Assembly: GCF_001761385.1 (NCBI RefSeq)
Contig: NZ_CP017476.1
Span: 1,353,501 to 1,417,500, forward strand
Direction of reading: 5' to 3'
Source of the DNA: Hydrogenophaga crassostreae
GTDB lineage: Bacteria; Pseudomonadota; Gammaproteobacteria; Burkholderiales; Burkholderiaceae_C
Length of the DNA: 64,000 nt
Shown: piece after piece, positions 1 through 8,753 of the stretch
How the letters are laid out: every line of letters starts with the position of its first letter
Numbering within the stretch: the stretch's first letter is position 1
Position numbers and translations under genes: made by a program
The notes under the pieces: generated by a model
The model's database searches: none
Told to the model about the DNA's origin: nothing
Seen by the model: the letters and a program-made list of their open reading frames with translations, nothing else

Positions 1-122
1 TGGTTCAGCAAGGCCGGGCATGCGGCTGCGGTTTGACGGGTCTGTGCCCAGGCACCGGGCGCCGCCAAGCCTGCGGTCAGGGCGGCCGCAGCGAGGGGCA
101 TGAGAAAAATCGAGCGGTTCAT
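1..122 (-). CDS. Periplasmic glutathione peroxidase, N-terminal fragment
   Basis: Only the first 40 codons are inside the window; the gene continues off the left edge. The ATG at 122 opens a clear Sec-type signal peptide: a basic start (MNRS), a hydrophobic alanine/leucine stretch and an Ala-x-Ala-like cleavage region near GAWAQ. It is followed by the start of a mature domain reading ACPALLN. In Burkholderiales exported glutathione peroxidases begin their mature part with a CPxLLxH segment just before the catalytic core, which is the basis of the call. The active-site selenocysteine/cysteine lies outside the window, so function is inferred from the N-terminus alone. No strong ribosome-binding site is seen; an in-frame ATG at codon 8 is an alternative start. 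Confidence 0.55.
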   Translation of the reverse strand, partial: MNRSIFLMPLAAAALTAGLAAPGAWAQTRQTAAACPALLN

Positions 123-132
123 GCACGCATTT

Positions 133-167
133 TGGGACGCTTGCCAAACCCCTTGTGCGAAGGGGGG
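133..167 (-). terminator. Possible weak terminator after the ornithine cyclodeaminase-like gene
   Basis: Read on the minus strand, CCCCTT and AAGGGG flank a five-base loop directly after the stop codon at 168 and are followed by only three T residues. The stem is good but the U-tract is short, so termination efficiency is uncertain. Confidence 0.35.
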
Positions 168-1163
168 TCAAAGACGCTCAATGGGGGCCCGTTTGCCGGC
201 CGATGGCGTTCCGGTTTCATAAACCAGCACCGCTGCGGCCAGGTCTTCCAGTGCCGTTCCAACCGACTTGAATACCGTGCGTTCAACGTTGTTCTTGCGC
301 CCCGTTGCCACGCCCTTGGACAGGGTGGTCAGTGTGCCGCGCACATCGTCTGCCCGCAAAACACCGTGTTGAATCGGAATCAACAGGTCACCGCTTTTCT
401 GCAACGCCTCTTCGGTATCCACAAACAACCGGGCCTCTTGAAAACAGGCATCGTCTGCTTCGCGCATCGAGGGGGTGAAGCTGCCGATCAGGTCGAGGTG
501 AGAGCCCGGTTGCAACCAGGCGCCGCGCACCAGGGCTTCGTTGGACAGCGTGGCGCAACTCACAATATCGGCTTCGCCACAGGCCACAGAAAGATGGCTC
601 ACCGGTGCAGCCTCGAAGCCTTGCTGTTGCAAAGTCGTGGCCAGGGCCTGCGCCTCGCTTGCGCGGCGTGCCCACACGCTGACCCGCTTGATCTTGCGCA
701 CAGCCCTGTAGGCCTCAGGCAACAAGCTGGCCACCCGGCCCGCGCCGACCAGGAGCAGGTGCTCTGAATCTTCGCGGGCGGTGTAGGAAGCTGCCAGCGC
801 CGAAGCGCCTGCGGTGCGCCGGGCGGTGATTTCGTCACCATCAATCTGGGCCAGGGGAACGCCGGTGCGCCCGTCGAACAGGAGATAGGTGCTGTGCAAC
901 CCTGGCAAGCCGCGCTTGGCATTGCCCGGCGCAATGTTCACAATTTTGACGCCGTAATAGCGCCCGGCTGTCCAGGCCGGCATGATCAGCGAGGTGATTC
1001 GGCGGCCGGCTGCGTCCATACCGGCTTCGCCAATGGGACTCAGTATTTCATGGACATGGCGGGCAGGGACTTCACAACCCCCCGCGAAACGCTCCCGCAG
1101 CGCGGAGATCAATCGGTCAAAGGGCAGGGCGGCTCGTGTGGATTCGGCATCAAAAAATTGCAT
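168..1163 (-). CDS. Ornithine cyclodeaminase / mu-crystallin family protein
   Basis: A 331-residue protein of the ornithine cyclodeaminase/mu-crystallin superfamily. Members are NAD(P)-dependent enzymes such as ornithine cyclodeaminase, ketimine reductase or delta1-pyrroline-2-carboxylate reductase. Visible hallmarks are the GVKIVNIAPGN segment (residues ~71-81, with the conserved lysine), the ITARRTAGASALAASY block (~112-127) that closes the substrate pocket, and the Rossmann motif LLLVGAGRVASL (~136-147). Length matches the family. The ATG at 1163 is preferred over the GTG one codon upstream. It lies alone between the peroxidase and a small membrane protein, so the exact substrate cannot be read from context; ketimine/pyrroline-carboxylate reduction is as likely as true ornithine deamination. 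Confidence 0.85.
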   Translation of the reverse strand: MQFFDAESTRAALPFDRLISALRERFAGGCEVPARHVHEILSPIGEAGMDAAGRRITSLIMPAWTAGRYYGVKIVNIAPGNAKRGLPGLHSTYLLFDGRTGVPLAQIDGDEITARRTAGASALAASYTAREDSEHLLLVGAGRVASLLPEAYRAVRKIKRVSVWARRASEAQALATTLQQQGFEAAPVSHLSVACGEADIVSCATLSNEALVRGAWLQPGSHLDLIGSFTPSMREADDACFQEARLFVDTEEALQKSGDLLIPIQHGVLRADDVRGTLTTLSKGVATGRKNNVERTVFKSVGTALEDLAAAVLVYETGTPSAGKRAPIERL

Positions 1164-1284
1164 CACCCAATGGTAATCGGCTCACACGGTGTTTCCAGTC
1201 GCGCAAAAGCCAGAACAGTGGTGCAAAAACTGCCCACCAGCGCTTGCAGTTGAAAACGGCACCACCAAGCGCAGCAGGCGAACC

Positions 1285-1623
1285 CTATCGGCTTTCGGCT
1301 TGTGCCGCCGCTTCATCCATTTGCTGTGCGAGATCTGGTGGCACCTGGTTGTTGATGGCCACGCCGTACAACACGACCAGAAGCACCACCAGCACACTTC
1401 CCACCCAGGCAGCAGCGCGGTTTTTCATGTGGTTGAGCAAGCCTTTGTAGTTGAAGCTCAGGTGGGCCACGACCGAGATGATCATGATCAGCCCGAACAG
1501 CTTGTGCACAGGGTGCATCTGGATGGTGAACGAGGGCTTTTCGATCACGAACATCATCAGTCCCGAGCTGGACATCGCCAGGAAAGAGACAAACAGCGCA
1601 ATGGCGGCGAATTTTCGGAGCAT
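1285..1623 (-). CDS. Small three-helix membrane protein, DUF4405-like
   Basis: A 112-residue inner-membrane protein. The start is set by an AAAGGA Shine-Dalgarno sequence seven bases before the ATG at 1623. Three hydrophobic segments are visible (about residues 6-27, 37-55 and 71-92). The second begins with a histidine (HPVHKLFG) and contains a further HLSF histidine, the spacing often seen in small haem-binding or DUF4405-type membrane proteins. The C-terminus is polar and acidic. It lies immediately downstream of the sensor kinase (kinase stop at 1674) on the same strand and is probably the last gene of the mipA-regulator-kinase operon. Biochemical function is unknown; haem ligation by the histidines is inference. 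Confidence 0.6.
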   Translation of the reverse strand: MLRKFAAIALFVSFLAMSSSGLMMFVIEKPSFTIQMHPVHKLFGLIMIISVVAHLSFNYKGLLNHMKNRAAAWVGSVLVVLLVVLYGVAINNQVPPDLAQQMDEAAAQAESR

Positions 1624-1673
1624 TTGGATCCTTTGTGGCGGGCAGGTAAGAAACAACTTCAGGCGAAAGGGGT

Positions 1674-2972
1674 TCAGTTGAATTGCAGCATGAACTCGGT
1701 GCCGGGTTCAAGTCTGTGCACCGACAACTGCCAGGCGTGCGATACAGCGATCTCTTTGCAGATGGCAAGTCCCAGTCCGGCCCCTTCGTGGCGCCGGTCC
1801 GGGTTGCGCCAGAAGCGCTCAAACACAAGCGGCAGGTGGTCGGGTGCGATGCCTGGCCCGGTATCGCGAACGGTCAGTGAGTTCGTGCCCAGAGTGATCG
1901 TCACCGTGCTGCCCTCGGGCGCGAACTTCAGTGCATTCTCGAGAAGATTTTTCAGCAGCACAAAAAGCGCCATGCGATCGCCTTGCGTACAGACGCGGGA
2001 ATCGTCGAAATTCAGAACTGTCCGGATGCCGAGTTTCTCCGCCAGAGGACTCAGGAATGTCAGCACCTCCTGCGCCAAGCGCAGAAGATGGATGGTTTCG
2101 AATTTGAAATTGCTCGCGTCACTGACTTCTGTCAACAGCAGCAATTGTTGTACCTGTCTTGCGAGGTGGTCTACGTCATCGAGCAACTGTTCGGTTTGCC
2201 CGGTACCACCCATTTCAATCTGTCCGCGCAAGAGCGCCAGCGGTGTTTTCAGCTCATGGGCAGCGTCTGCCAGGAAGCGTTGCTGGTTGCGAAAACCCGC
2301 CTCCAGGCGGTCCAGGGCCTGGTTGAATGCGTGGACCAGGGGTTGGATTTCGCTGGGCAAATGCTTGTCGCTCAAGCGGGATTCGAGCGATTGCGGGCCG
2401 ATCTTCGTGGCTTGGTGCGATGCATTTTTCAGCGGGCGCAACAGGCGCTGAACCGTGAAAACCAGCACCAGACCGAGCAACAGAATCGACCAACCCACCA
2501 TGGCCAATGCGCCGCTTTCCATGTGTTTCGTGGAATGGGCTGTGATCAACGCCATCAGGCGGTGGCTGATGCTGACCGTGACTTTCCAGGTGGTCCCCTC
2601 GTGATCGCGGTAAACCGTCTGGACATACATCTCGGGCATGGCATTGCTGGAAGCGGACTTGACGGATGGAGACGCCAGATGCACCCGGCCCGACAAGTCG
2701 GCCACCTGGTACGACAGGTCCAGCGGCAGCGCCTCGGGCAGCCATGTCAGGTCGCCTTGCAGGTCAACCCGAACCGGCTCACCCTGTGCGTCAAACACCA
2801 TGGCTTTGCTGATCGCCTGGGTGGCTTCCTGCGCTTTGTGAGCACCCAGATTGTTCAGCAGCAGCCAGAACGAAGCACCCAGCACCCCCAGCGTCAACAA
2901 CCAGGCGGCCAGGTAGGTCGCCAGCAGCTTGACGGTGAGGCTCTGGCGCCACTCAGCTTTCAACCACGGCAT
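1674..2972 (-). CDS. Two-component sensor histidine kinase (QseC/TctE-like)
   Basis: A 432-residue membrane sensor kinase. Transmembrane segments lie at about residues 13-39 and 156-176 and enclose a periplasmic sensor region of ~115 residues. A HAMP-like linker follows, then the HisKA H-box AAHELKTPLALLRG with phosphoacceptor His239. The C-terminal ATPase has an N-box (LLKNLLENALKFAP), a G1 motif (VRDTGPGIA) and a G2 motif (GAGLGLAI). The ATG at 2972 overlaps the end of the response-regulator gene by 20 bases, which indicates translational coupling. With MipA encoded upstream, the pair resembles envelope-sensing systems, but the ligand is not known. Confidence 0.9.
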   Translation of the reverse strand: MPWLKAEWRQSLTVKLLATYLAAWLLTLGVLGASFWLLLNNLGAHKAQEATQAISKAMVFDAQGEPVRVDLQGDLTWLPEALPLDLSYQVADLSGRVHLASPSVKSASSNAMPEMYVQTVYRDHEGTTWKVTVSISHRLMALITAHSTKHMESGALAMVGWSILLLGLVLVFTVQRLLRPLKNASHQATKIGPQSLESRLSDKHLPSEIQPLVHAFNQALDRLEAGFRNQQRFLADAAHELKTPLALLRGQIEMGGTGQTEQLLDDVDHLARQVQQLLLLTEVSDASNFKFETIHLLRLAQEVLTFLSPLAEKLGIRTVLNFDDSRVCTQGDRMALFVLLKNLLENALKFAPEGSTVTITLGTNSLTVRDTGPGIAPDHLPLVFERFWRNPDRRHEGAGLGLAICKEIAVSHAWQLSVHRLEPGTEFMLQFN

Positions 2973-3627
2973 AGCCGACCCCACGGATGTTGTTGATCAA
3001 CAGGGTCGATCCCAAATGTTCGAGTTTGCGCCGCAGCCGGTGCAAGGCAACGTCCAGCGCATTGGCTGTCACGGCTTCTTGTGCGCCCCAGGCAGCAGCC
3101 TCTAAAGCGCCGCGCCGAACCGGCGCTCCCTCGTTTTTGAACAGTGTCAGCATGATCTGCATTTCTGTTCGAGGCAATGCACACGTCGCGCTTTGGCAGA
3201 CCATGAGCCCTTGCTCGGGCAGGAGTTGCACGTCGCCCCACGTGGGGCTCAACGCCACCTGTTGCTGAGGGCGCCGCAACAGTGCGCGAACGCGCGCCAC
3301 CAGCTCTGCCATAGGAAAAGGTTTGCTCAGGTAGTCATCGGCACCCGCCTCGAGCCCGTCCACCCGGTCGTGCAAGGCGTCGCGGGCGGTCAGAATCAGG
3401 CAGGGCGTGAACCGCTGAGCCGCCCGCAGCCGGCGAACCAGGTCCAGACCGTCGCCGTCGGGCAGGCCACGGTCGATGATCACGGCGGCGTAGTCCACGG
3501 CATGCAACGCGGCCCACGCCGCGCTGGCGCGCTCAACAACATCACATGCCAGGCCTGCGCCTTCAAGCGCCTGGCGCACCAGTGCGGCGAGACGGGTGTG
3601 ATCTTCCAGCAGGAGTACGCGGTGCAT
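2953..3627 (-). CDS. OmpR-family response regulator (QseB/TctD-like)
   Basis: A 224-residue regulator. The N-terminal receiver has the acidic pocket E8/D9, phosphoacceptor Asp52 in VIIDRGLPDGDG, and conserved Lys102 in YLSKPFP. The C-terminal winged helix ends in the family signature NIRGVGYAVV, which is the usual end of OmpR/PhoB DNA-binding domains. It follows mipA by 15 bases and overlaps the sensor kinase gene, so it is the middle gene of a mipA-regulator-kinase operon. Autoregulation through the direct repeat upstream of mipA is plausible but not shown. The family match is secure; the orthologue name (QseB or TctD) is not. Confidence 0.92.
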   Translation of the reverse strand: MHRVLLLEDHTRLAALVRQALEGAGLACDVVERASAAWAALHAVDYAAVIIDRGLPDGDGLDLVRRLRAAQRFTPCLILTARDALHDRVDGLEAGADDYLSKPFPMAELVARVRALLRRPQQQVALSPTWGDVQLLPEQGLMVCQSATCALPRTEMQIMLTLFKNEGAPVRRGALEAAAWGAQEAVTANALDVALHRLRRKLEHLGSTLLINNIRGVGYAVVES

Positions 3628-3642
3628 CGGCAGCGAGGCGGT

Positions 3643-4422
3643 TCAGAACTGGTGCACGTAGGCCACGAACACGGTCGATACGCCGCTGCGGTCCACCAGT
3701 GGGCTGTTTTTGATGCCCGAACCGAGGAAGGTGTGCTTGAGGTCCATCATCACCATGTGCCCAGGCGCCAGGTTGGTTTTCAGTCGCAGCCCCAGTTCGG
3801 TGTTCACTGTTGAGGTGCCTGTGTAGGTGGCCCGTCCGGCTTTCGCTTCGCCTGCGTCCACGCCGTAGTAGTAGTCAACATAAGAACTGTCGAGCCAGGT
3901 CAGGGCGAGGTGGGGTTCCAGACGCATGCGGCTGCCCAGCCCAAAACCCTTGGCGGCTTCCAGTTCGAGTTGCTGTCCACCGCTGCGGTTCGATGCATCG
4001 CCCAGCACTCTGGCGGACAATTCGGCCCAAGGCGTGTCCCACTTCGCTTTTGCGCCCAGCCAGAAGCCGTCTTTGCGCTCGGCCATGCCCTGCAGCTCAG
4101 CGGCATCGCTGGCTTTGTAGCCATTGTCGGCGTACTTGGCCGTCAGCGCGAAAGACACCGGGCCGGCGGACGGCAGTTTGAGGTCCAGATTGGGGCCAAA
4201 CAAGCGCACATGGCGGTTGTCAATCATGAGCATCGGAACCACCTCGGTCTTGGTGCCCACGCCGCGGTAGGACGAGGCTTCACTGACCACCCCCAGGCCC
4301 AATCCCATGTGAGAACCCTCGCCCTCATCGTGGTCGGGACCGTCTGCCCAGGCTGGGGCTGCTGCAAGGCCAAGTGCAAGGGTGGAGGCGCAAAGCAGGG
4401 GAAAGCGAAGCGTAGAGCTCAT
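3643..4422 (-). CDS. mipA: MipA/OmpV family outer-membrane protein
   Basis: A 259-residue predicted outer-membrane beta-barrel. The ATG at 4422 is chosen because it begins directly with a signal peptide (MSSTLRFPLL...AWA, cleavage before DGPDHDEG). Upstream in-frame codons lack signal character. The mature part has alternating polar/hydrophobic strands, aromatic girdle residues and a C-terminal terminal phenylalanine (YVHQF) typical of barrels recognised by BamA. The GLGxGVVSEASSYRG start and repeated short strands match MipA/OmpV proteins, which are linked to murein synthesis scaffolding and porin-like functions. It heads the two-component operon, so it may be both target and signal relay for the kinase. 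Confidence 0.85.
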   Translation of the reverse strand: MSSTLRFPLLCASTLALGLAAAPAWADGPDHDEGEGSHMGLGLGVVSEASSYRGVGTKTEVVPMLMIDNRHVRLFGPNLDLKLPSAGPVSFALTAKYADNGYKASDAAELQGMAERKDGFWLGAKAKWDTPWAELSARVLGDASNRSGGQQLELEAAKGFGLGSRMRLEPHLALTWLDSSYVDYYYGVDAGEAKAGRATYTGTSTVNTELGLRLKTNLAPGHMVMMDLKHTFLGSGIKNSPLVDRSGVSTVFVAYVHQF

Positions 4423-4470
4423 GGGGAAAACATTCTTGGTGAATCGGGCGCCCATGCTAGTTTGCCCTGA

Positions 4471-4486
4471 CTTACCCAATGTTTAC
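4471..4486 (-). promoter_or_regulatory. Candidate OmpR-family direct repeat upstream of mipA
   Basis: On the plus strand the half-sites CTTAC and TTTAC are spaced by six bases, giving an 11-base repeat period, about 50-65 bases upstream of the mipA start. OmpR-family regulators such as QseB/PmrA bind direct repeats of this kind of half-site and spacing. This makes it a candidate autoregulatory site for the adjacent regulator; it rests on sequence similarity only. Confidence 0.3.
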
Positions 4487-4577
4487 TGAGCCAAGCCAAT
4501 GCGCCTGTCCGGGTATCCGTTGCAGCGAGTGCGCCTTTCAGACCGCTTCTGTTGCCTGGCACCTCTTCAGCGTCGCC

Positions 4578-4964
4578 TTAACCGCGATGTTCGGGGCGCC
4601 CTGTCAATGCGACCACGGCGACCCAGAAGCCCAGCCGAAGCACCAGTGCACCCACGGTGCGCGCTTCAAAACCACCGCCATTCCATGCATGCAGGCCAAA
4701 GGCCGCGGCCACCAGCGACGTACCGATGACCAGTGCCCAGGCTAAAGAACGCGCCCAGGGCTGGCGAAGCCACAGTCCCAGCCCCGCCAACAGGTAGACA
4801 AAGCCCGCGAGGAAGTTGAACCACAAGACAAAACCCACCGCCTGGCCCACCGCCGCTCGGGCTTCAGCGTCGCCGAACAGGGCTTGGCCACCGCTGAACA
4901 GGGTGAGGGCGCCAAACACCACCGCAACGGCTGCCAGAGGCTTGTAGAAACGCATGCTGGCCAT
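4578..4964 (-). CDS. Small four-helix inner-membrane protein
   Basis: A 128-residue hydrophobic protein with four predicted transmembrane helices (about residues 6-27, 41-66, 72-92 and 101-120). It has no catalytic motif that I recognise. The start ATG at 4964 is supported by an AGGAG sequence that overlaps the stop codon of the upstream ABC ATPase gene, so it is translated from the same transcript as the export operon. It may be an accessory membrane subunit or an unrelated passenger. Annotated as hypothetical. Confidence 0.65.
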   Translation of the reverse strand: MASMRFYKPLAAVAVVFGALTLFSGGQALFGDAEARAAVGQAVGFVLWFNFLAGFVYLLAGLGLWLRQPWARSLAWALVIGTSLVAAAFGLHAWNGGGFEARTVGALVLRLGFWVAVVALTGRPEHRG

Positions 4965-4972
4965 TTTTTCTC

Positions 4973-5704
4973 CTATTCCAAAGCCCGTCCTTCGCCCGCC
5001 TCTTCCACCGTTTCGCCATCACGGATGTGGTAAATCCGCTTGAAGGTGGGAATGATTTTTTCATCGTGCGTCACCACGATGATCGCGGTCTGTGCCTGTC
5101 GCGCCATCTGGTTGAGGATGCGCATCACGCCCAGGGCCCGCTCGCTGTCCAGGGGCGCCGTGGGTTCGTCGGCCAGGATCACCGGTGGCTTGTTCGCCAG
5201 CGCCCGTGCGATCGAAACCCGCTGTTGCTCACCCCCTGAGAGTTGCGAAGGCTCGGCCCTGGCTCGGTGTTGAACGTCCAGCGCCTTGAGCAATTCCAAT
5301 GCACGTTCTCTCGCCTTGCCGTTCGGCAGGCCGGCCAGCATCGGCAGCAGCGCCACGTTGTCTGTCACGTCGAGAAACGGAATCAGGTAGGGCGCCTGGA
5401 AGACGAAGCCGATGCGGTCGCGCCGCAGCTCGCGCAGATCTTTTACCTTCCATCCGTTGTCGTAAATCACGTCGCTGCCCAGCGTCATCTTGCCGCTGGT
5501 GGGCTCGATGATGGCGCCCAGGCATTTGAGCAGCGTGCTCTTGCCCGAACCCGAAGGGCCCACCAGGCCCACCACTTCGCCCGGGCTGACCCGCATGTTC
5601 ACGTGTTTCAGCGCTTCAACCGCTGTGTCACCGCTGCCGTACACCTTGCGCAGGCCTTCGATCAGGATGCCGCCGGGTTGCGTTTGGGGGTTCATGGTGT
5701 TCAT
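4973..5704 (-). CDS. ABC transporter ATP-binding protein (MacB/LolD/DevA-like)
   Basis: A 243-residue ATPase. It shows Walker A (GPSGSGKSTLLK), Q-loop (FVFQAPYLIPF), ABC signature (LSGGEQQRVSIARAL), Walker B (VILADEPT) and H-loop (VVTHDEK). One substitution is notable: the D-loop reads PTAPLDS, where this family usually has PTANLDS. The ATG at 5704 overlaps the permease stop codon (ATGA), so the two are coupled; an ATG three codons later is an alternative. It powers the FtsX-type permease next to it. With the membrane-fusion protein upstream the set looks like a tripartite export pump (MacAB or DevBCA type); the substrate is unknown. Confidence 0.93.
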   Translation of the reverse strand: MNTMNPQTQPGGILIEGLRKVYGSGDTAVEALKHVNMRVSPGEVVGLVGPSGSGKSTLLKCLGAIIEPTSGKMTLGSDVIYDNGWKVKDLRELRRDRIGFVFQAPYLIPFLDVTDNVALLPMLAGLPNGKARERALELLKALDVQHRARAEPSQLSGGEQQRVSIARALANKPPVILADEPTAPLDSERALGVMRILNQMARQAQTAIIVVTHDEKIIPTFKRIYHIRDGETVEEAGEGRALE

Positions 5705-6891
5705 CCGATCGCCTCGCCTGGGTCGACCTTGAGCGCCACGCGGATCGCCAGCGTGCTGGCAAGGGCGCAAATCACCATCGTCACCGCAAAGCCGGTGATG
5801 GCATCTCCCGGCATCAGCAACACGTATTTGGGAAACGCAGGCCCCCAGGCCGTGGCCGCGATCTTGCCTACCGCGAAACCGATCAGGCCCAGGCCCAGTG
5901 CCTGCTGCAGGATCATGCCGGCGATGGTGCGGTCGCGGGTGCCGATGAGCTTCAGCACCGCGATCTCGCGCAGCTTGCCCATGGTCATGGTGTAAATGAT
6001 GAAGGCCACAATCGCCGCGCTCACGATGGCCAGAATGACCAGAAACATGCCGATCTGCTTGGCCGAATTGGCGATCAGCTTGACCACCAGAATGTCTTCC
6101 ATGCCCGCCTTGGTGTAGACGCTCACATGTTTCCAGCGCCGTATCGGCTCGGCCACCGATTCTGCGTCCATGCCTGGCGCGATCCGCACCAGGACAGCGT
6201 TCACGTTGCGGCTGCTGGTCTGCAGGTTTTGCACCGCTTCCAGCAAGCCCGGCACGCCGGGTTTGTTGAACGCCGGGTTGGCGGCGGTGCGCGCCCTGTC
6301 GTTCACGATGGCGTCGTTGTCTTTCAGAAACTGTGCTTCCTGCGCGTCCTTGATCGACACAAAAATCATCGGGTCACCACCAGATGACACCGCGCGCTGG
6401 GTGAGCCCCACCACCGTATAGGTATGGCGCCGAATGCCGATCTCATCGCCCAGCGAAAAACCGGTTTTTACATCGGCCACTGCCTCGTAGTGGCTGCGCG
6501 TGGGCTGCCGACCAGCCACCAGGTAGCTCGGAGCCCCTGGCTGGCCCGGTTCCATGCCCACCAGCATCGCCCGCACGTCTTTCTCACCATGGCTCACCTG
6601 CAAGGTGAAATACGCCACATTCGCCGCTGCCGCCACACCTGGCATGCCGCGCACGCTCTTCACCACATCGTCTTTGATGCTCGACGATTCGGCGTACGGC
6701 CCCTGGGTGTCTTTTTGCACCACCCACAGGTCGGCACCGCTGTTGTTCAGCAACGCATGGGCGTCGTCCACCATGCCGCGGTACACGCCCGCCATCGTCA
6801 GCGTCACGCCGATCAACAACCCCAGGCCCAGCCCGGTCAACACGTACTTGCTCCACCCGTGGAGGATGTCGCGTCCGGCCAGGCTGATCAC
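5701..6891 (-). CDS. ABC transporter permease, FtsX/DevC family
   Basis: A 396-residue permease started at a GTG at 6891 that overlaps the stop of the membrane-fusion gene (GTGA); longer readings have no family similarity. One transmembrane helix lies near the N-terminus (about 15-38). A large extracytoplasmic domain of ~220 residues follows (containing DLWVVQKDTQGPYAE), then three C-terminal helices (about 265-292, 312-335 and 360-385). This is the FtsX/MacB-periplasmic core layout. It is the membrane partner of the adjacent ATPase and membrane-fusion protein. Such mechanotransmission ABC systems export lipids, glycolipids or peptides rather than import solutes. Confidence 0.88.
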   Translation of the reverse strand: MISLAGRDILHGWSKYVLTGLGLGLLIGVTLTMAGVYRGMVDDAHALLNNSGADLWVVQKDTQGPYAESSSIKDDVVKSVRGMPGVAAAANVAYFTLQVSHGEKDVRAMLVGMEPGQPGAPSYLVAGRQPTRSHYEAVADVKTGFSLGDEIGIRRHTYTVVGLTQRAVSSGGDPMIFVSIKDAQEAQFLKDNDAIVNDRARTAANPAFNKPGVPGLLEAVQNLQTSSRNVNAVLVRIAPGMDAESVAEPIRRWKHVSVYTKAGMEDILVVKLIANSAKQIGMFLVILAIVSAAIVAFIIYTMTMGKLREIAVLKLIGTRDRTIAGMILQQALGLGLIGFAVGKIAATAWGPAFPKYVLLMPGDAITGFAVTMVICALASTLAIRVALKVDPGEAIG

Positions 6892-8090
6892 TTGGCCGCC
6901 CCTTGCAGTTGCTCCACCACCTGTATGCGGGTGTCGGCGCTCAAGGCCTTGGCGCTGTACATCACCACCGTGTCGCCGTGGCTCAAAGCATCGGCCTCGA
7001 CCGGTATCACCTGCACCATGCCGTCCAGACTGTTGGCGCCCACTTGCAGTGCCACAAAGGTCAGCGCGCCATCTTTCAACAGCCACACGCCGCTGCTGCC
7101 TTCAAAGCTTTGCAGGGCTGCGTTGGGCAGAAGCAGGCCCTCTTCGGTGGGCTGCAGCTGCAACGTCACCTCGGCCATCTCGCCCACGGAAATACCGGGT
7201 GGCACCACATCAAACGCGACCTGCGCCAGCCGCTCTTCTGTCACCGCATCGGCCAGCGGCTCCACGCGCGCCACCTTGCCCGCAAAGCTTTCGCCTGGCC
7301 GTGAGCGCAGTGCAATGCGCGCCACCAGGCCTGGCGCCAGACCCGCCGAGCGCCCCTGGTCCACCCGAAGCTTCACCCACAGGCTGCTCGGGTCGATCAG
7401 CTTCACCACCGCTTGCCCCGCCACCACGGTGCTGCCCGCTTCGGCGTCGCGGCTCGACACGATCGCCGCCGCAGGCGCCACCAGTTTCAGGCTGCCGCGC
7501 TGCTCGGCCAGTGCCGCGCGCTCGGCGCGAATGCGGTTGATGTCTTGTGCGGTCGCGTCCAGATTGGCCATCGCGCTTTGCAGGCCTGCGTTGGCTGAGG
7601 CCATTTCTTGGGTGCGCGCTTCCAGTGCCCCTGCACTGATGAAGTTTTGGCGCGCAAGATCTTCATTGCGTTTCAGGTTGGCCTGGGCCAGGGCGTGTTT
7701 GGCCTGGGCATCGGCCAGTTGGGCCTGGGCCGCAGCGCGTCCGCTTTGCCCGCGTGCCAAGGAAGCGTCCAGCGCGGCCAGGCGCTGGTCCAGATCCACC
7801 GCATCCATCTCGGCCAAAGCCTGCCCCGGTGCGACCACATCACCCACGTCCACCTTCACGGCCAAGACCCGCCCCGGCGTCGTCGGCCCGACCATCCAGC
7901 TGCGCCGGGCCTCCACCTGACCAATGCCAAACACCTCGGGCGATACGCGGCCCTGGGTGACCTGCGTGGTCTGCACATTCACCGGCGCCAGCGGCCCCGT
8001 GCGCAGTGCGACCCAGGCCAGCGCCCCGAGCAGCGCCAGGGCCATGGCGCCCAGAAGAAATCGGCGCTGGATGTTGGCAGAGGGTTTCAT
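6888..8090 (-). CDS. HlyD/RND-type periplasmic adaptor (membrane-fusion) subunit
   Basis: A 400-residue adaptor. One N-terminal membrane anchor (about residues 10-29) is followed by a lipoyl-like half (TPGRVLAVKVDVGDVVAPGQ) and a long coiled-coil hairpin rich in Ala/Gln/Leu (about residues 105-195). The second lipoyl half and beta-barrel then contain VSSRDAEAGSTVVAGQAV. The layout matches MacA/DevB-like adaptors that bridge an inner-membrane ABC pump to an outer-membrane channel. No outer-membrane channel gene is nearby, so a TolC-type partner would have to come from elsewhere. It lies 54 bases downstream of the TetR gene and overlaps the permease. Confidence 0.9.
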   Translation of the reverse strand: MKPSANIQRRFLLGAMALALLGALAWVALRTGPLAPVNVQTTQVTQGRVSPEVFGIGQVEARRSWMVGPTTPGRVLAVKVDVGDVVAPGQALAEMDAVDLDQRLAALDASLARGQSGRAAAQAQLADAQAKHALAQANLKRNEDLARQNFISAGALEARTQEMASANAGLQSAMANLDATAQDINRIRAERAALAEQRGSLKLVAPAAAIVSSRDAEAGSTVVAGQAVVKLIDPSSLWVKLRVDQGRSAGLAPGLVARIALRSRPGESFAGKVARVEPLADAVTEERLAQVAFDVVPPGISVGEMAEVTLQLQPTEEGLLLPNAALQSFEGSSGVWLLKDGALTFVALQVGANSLDGMVQVIPVEADALSHGDTVVMYSAKALSADTRIQVVEQLQGAAK

Positions 8091-8144
8091 GGTGTGTCGT
8101 TGTCCGATGAAAAGAGAAGAAGAATAGGAGAGGGTGCGGGTGGC

Positions 8145-8753
8145 TCAGGCGCTAAGCCCGGCGCGCAAGAGTTGAAACACCCGCGGTGCCTGCGTCCGCA
8201 TCGCGGCAACATCGCCGCTCATCAGCGCCTGCATCACCAAACCCTGAACAGCGCCCATCAACACCACGGTCGCCGTCTGCGGGTCAACGCTTTGTGCGAT
8301 CAAGCCTTCGGCTTGCCCTCGTTTCAGCAACTTCACCAACAGCATCCGGTAAGCCTGCATCAGCTGGCGCACATTCGCTTTGAGTGCCGTGTCTTGCGGC
8401 CTTTGCAGCTCTTGAAACACCAGGCGTGGCAGCCCAGGGTGCTCGATCACGAATTCCACGTGCGCATCAAACACCGCTTCCAAAGCGTGGAGCCCGTTGG
8501 TGGCGTGAGGCGCTGCCGCCGAGAGCAGTCGCGCGAGCAGGCGCTCACTGGCGTCGTCGAGCACAGCCAGCCAGATCGCCTCTTTGCTCTCAAAGTGGCG
8601 GAATACCGCGCCCTGCGTCACGCCAATCGCCTGCGCCAGCTGTGCGGTGGTCACCTCCGCCGGACTGCGCTCAGCGGCCAGCGCCAGCGCCGCTGCGATG
8701 AGGCTGGCCTGGCGAGCTTCGGTGGGCTGTTTGGAGGCGGATTTGACGGGCAT
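8145..8753 (-). CDS. TetR/AcrR family transcriptional regulator
   Basis: A 202-residue regulator. The N-terminal helix-turn-helix is clear (VTTAQLAQAIGVTQGAVFRH followed by FESKEAIW, about residues 35-62); the C-terminal ligand-binding helical domain is variable, as expected. The ATG at 8753 was chosen because it gives the normal TetR N-terminus and sits directly after a promoter-like region. It is the first gene of the export operon on the same strand, so it probably represses its own promoter and the pump. A perfect 10-base palindrome in that promoter is a good candidate operator. Confidence 0.88.
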   Translation of the reverse strand: MPVKSASKQPTEARQASLIAAALALAAERSPAEVTTAQLAQAIGVTQGAVFRHFESKEAIWLAVLDDASERLLARLLSAAAPHATNGLHALEAVFDAHVEFVIEHPGLPRLVFQELQRPQDTALKANVRQLMQAYRMLLVKLLKRGQAEGLIAQSVDPQTATVVLMGAVQGLVMQALMSGDVAAMRTQAPRVFQLLRAGLSA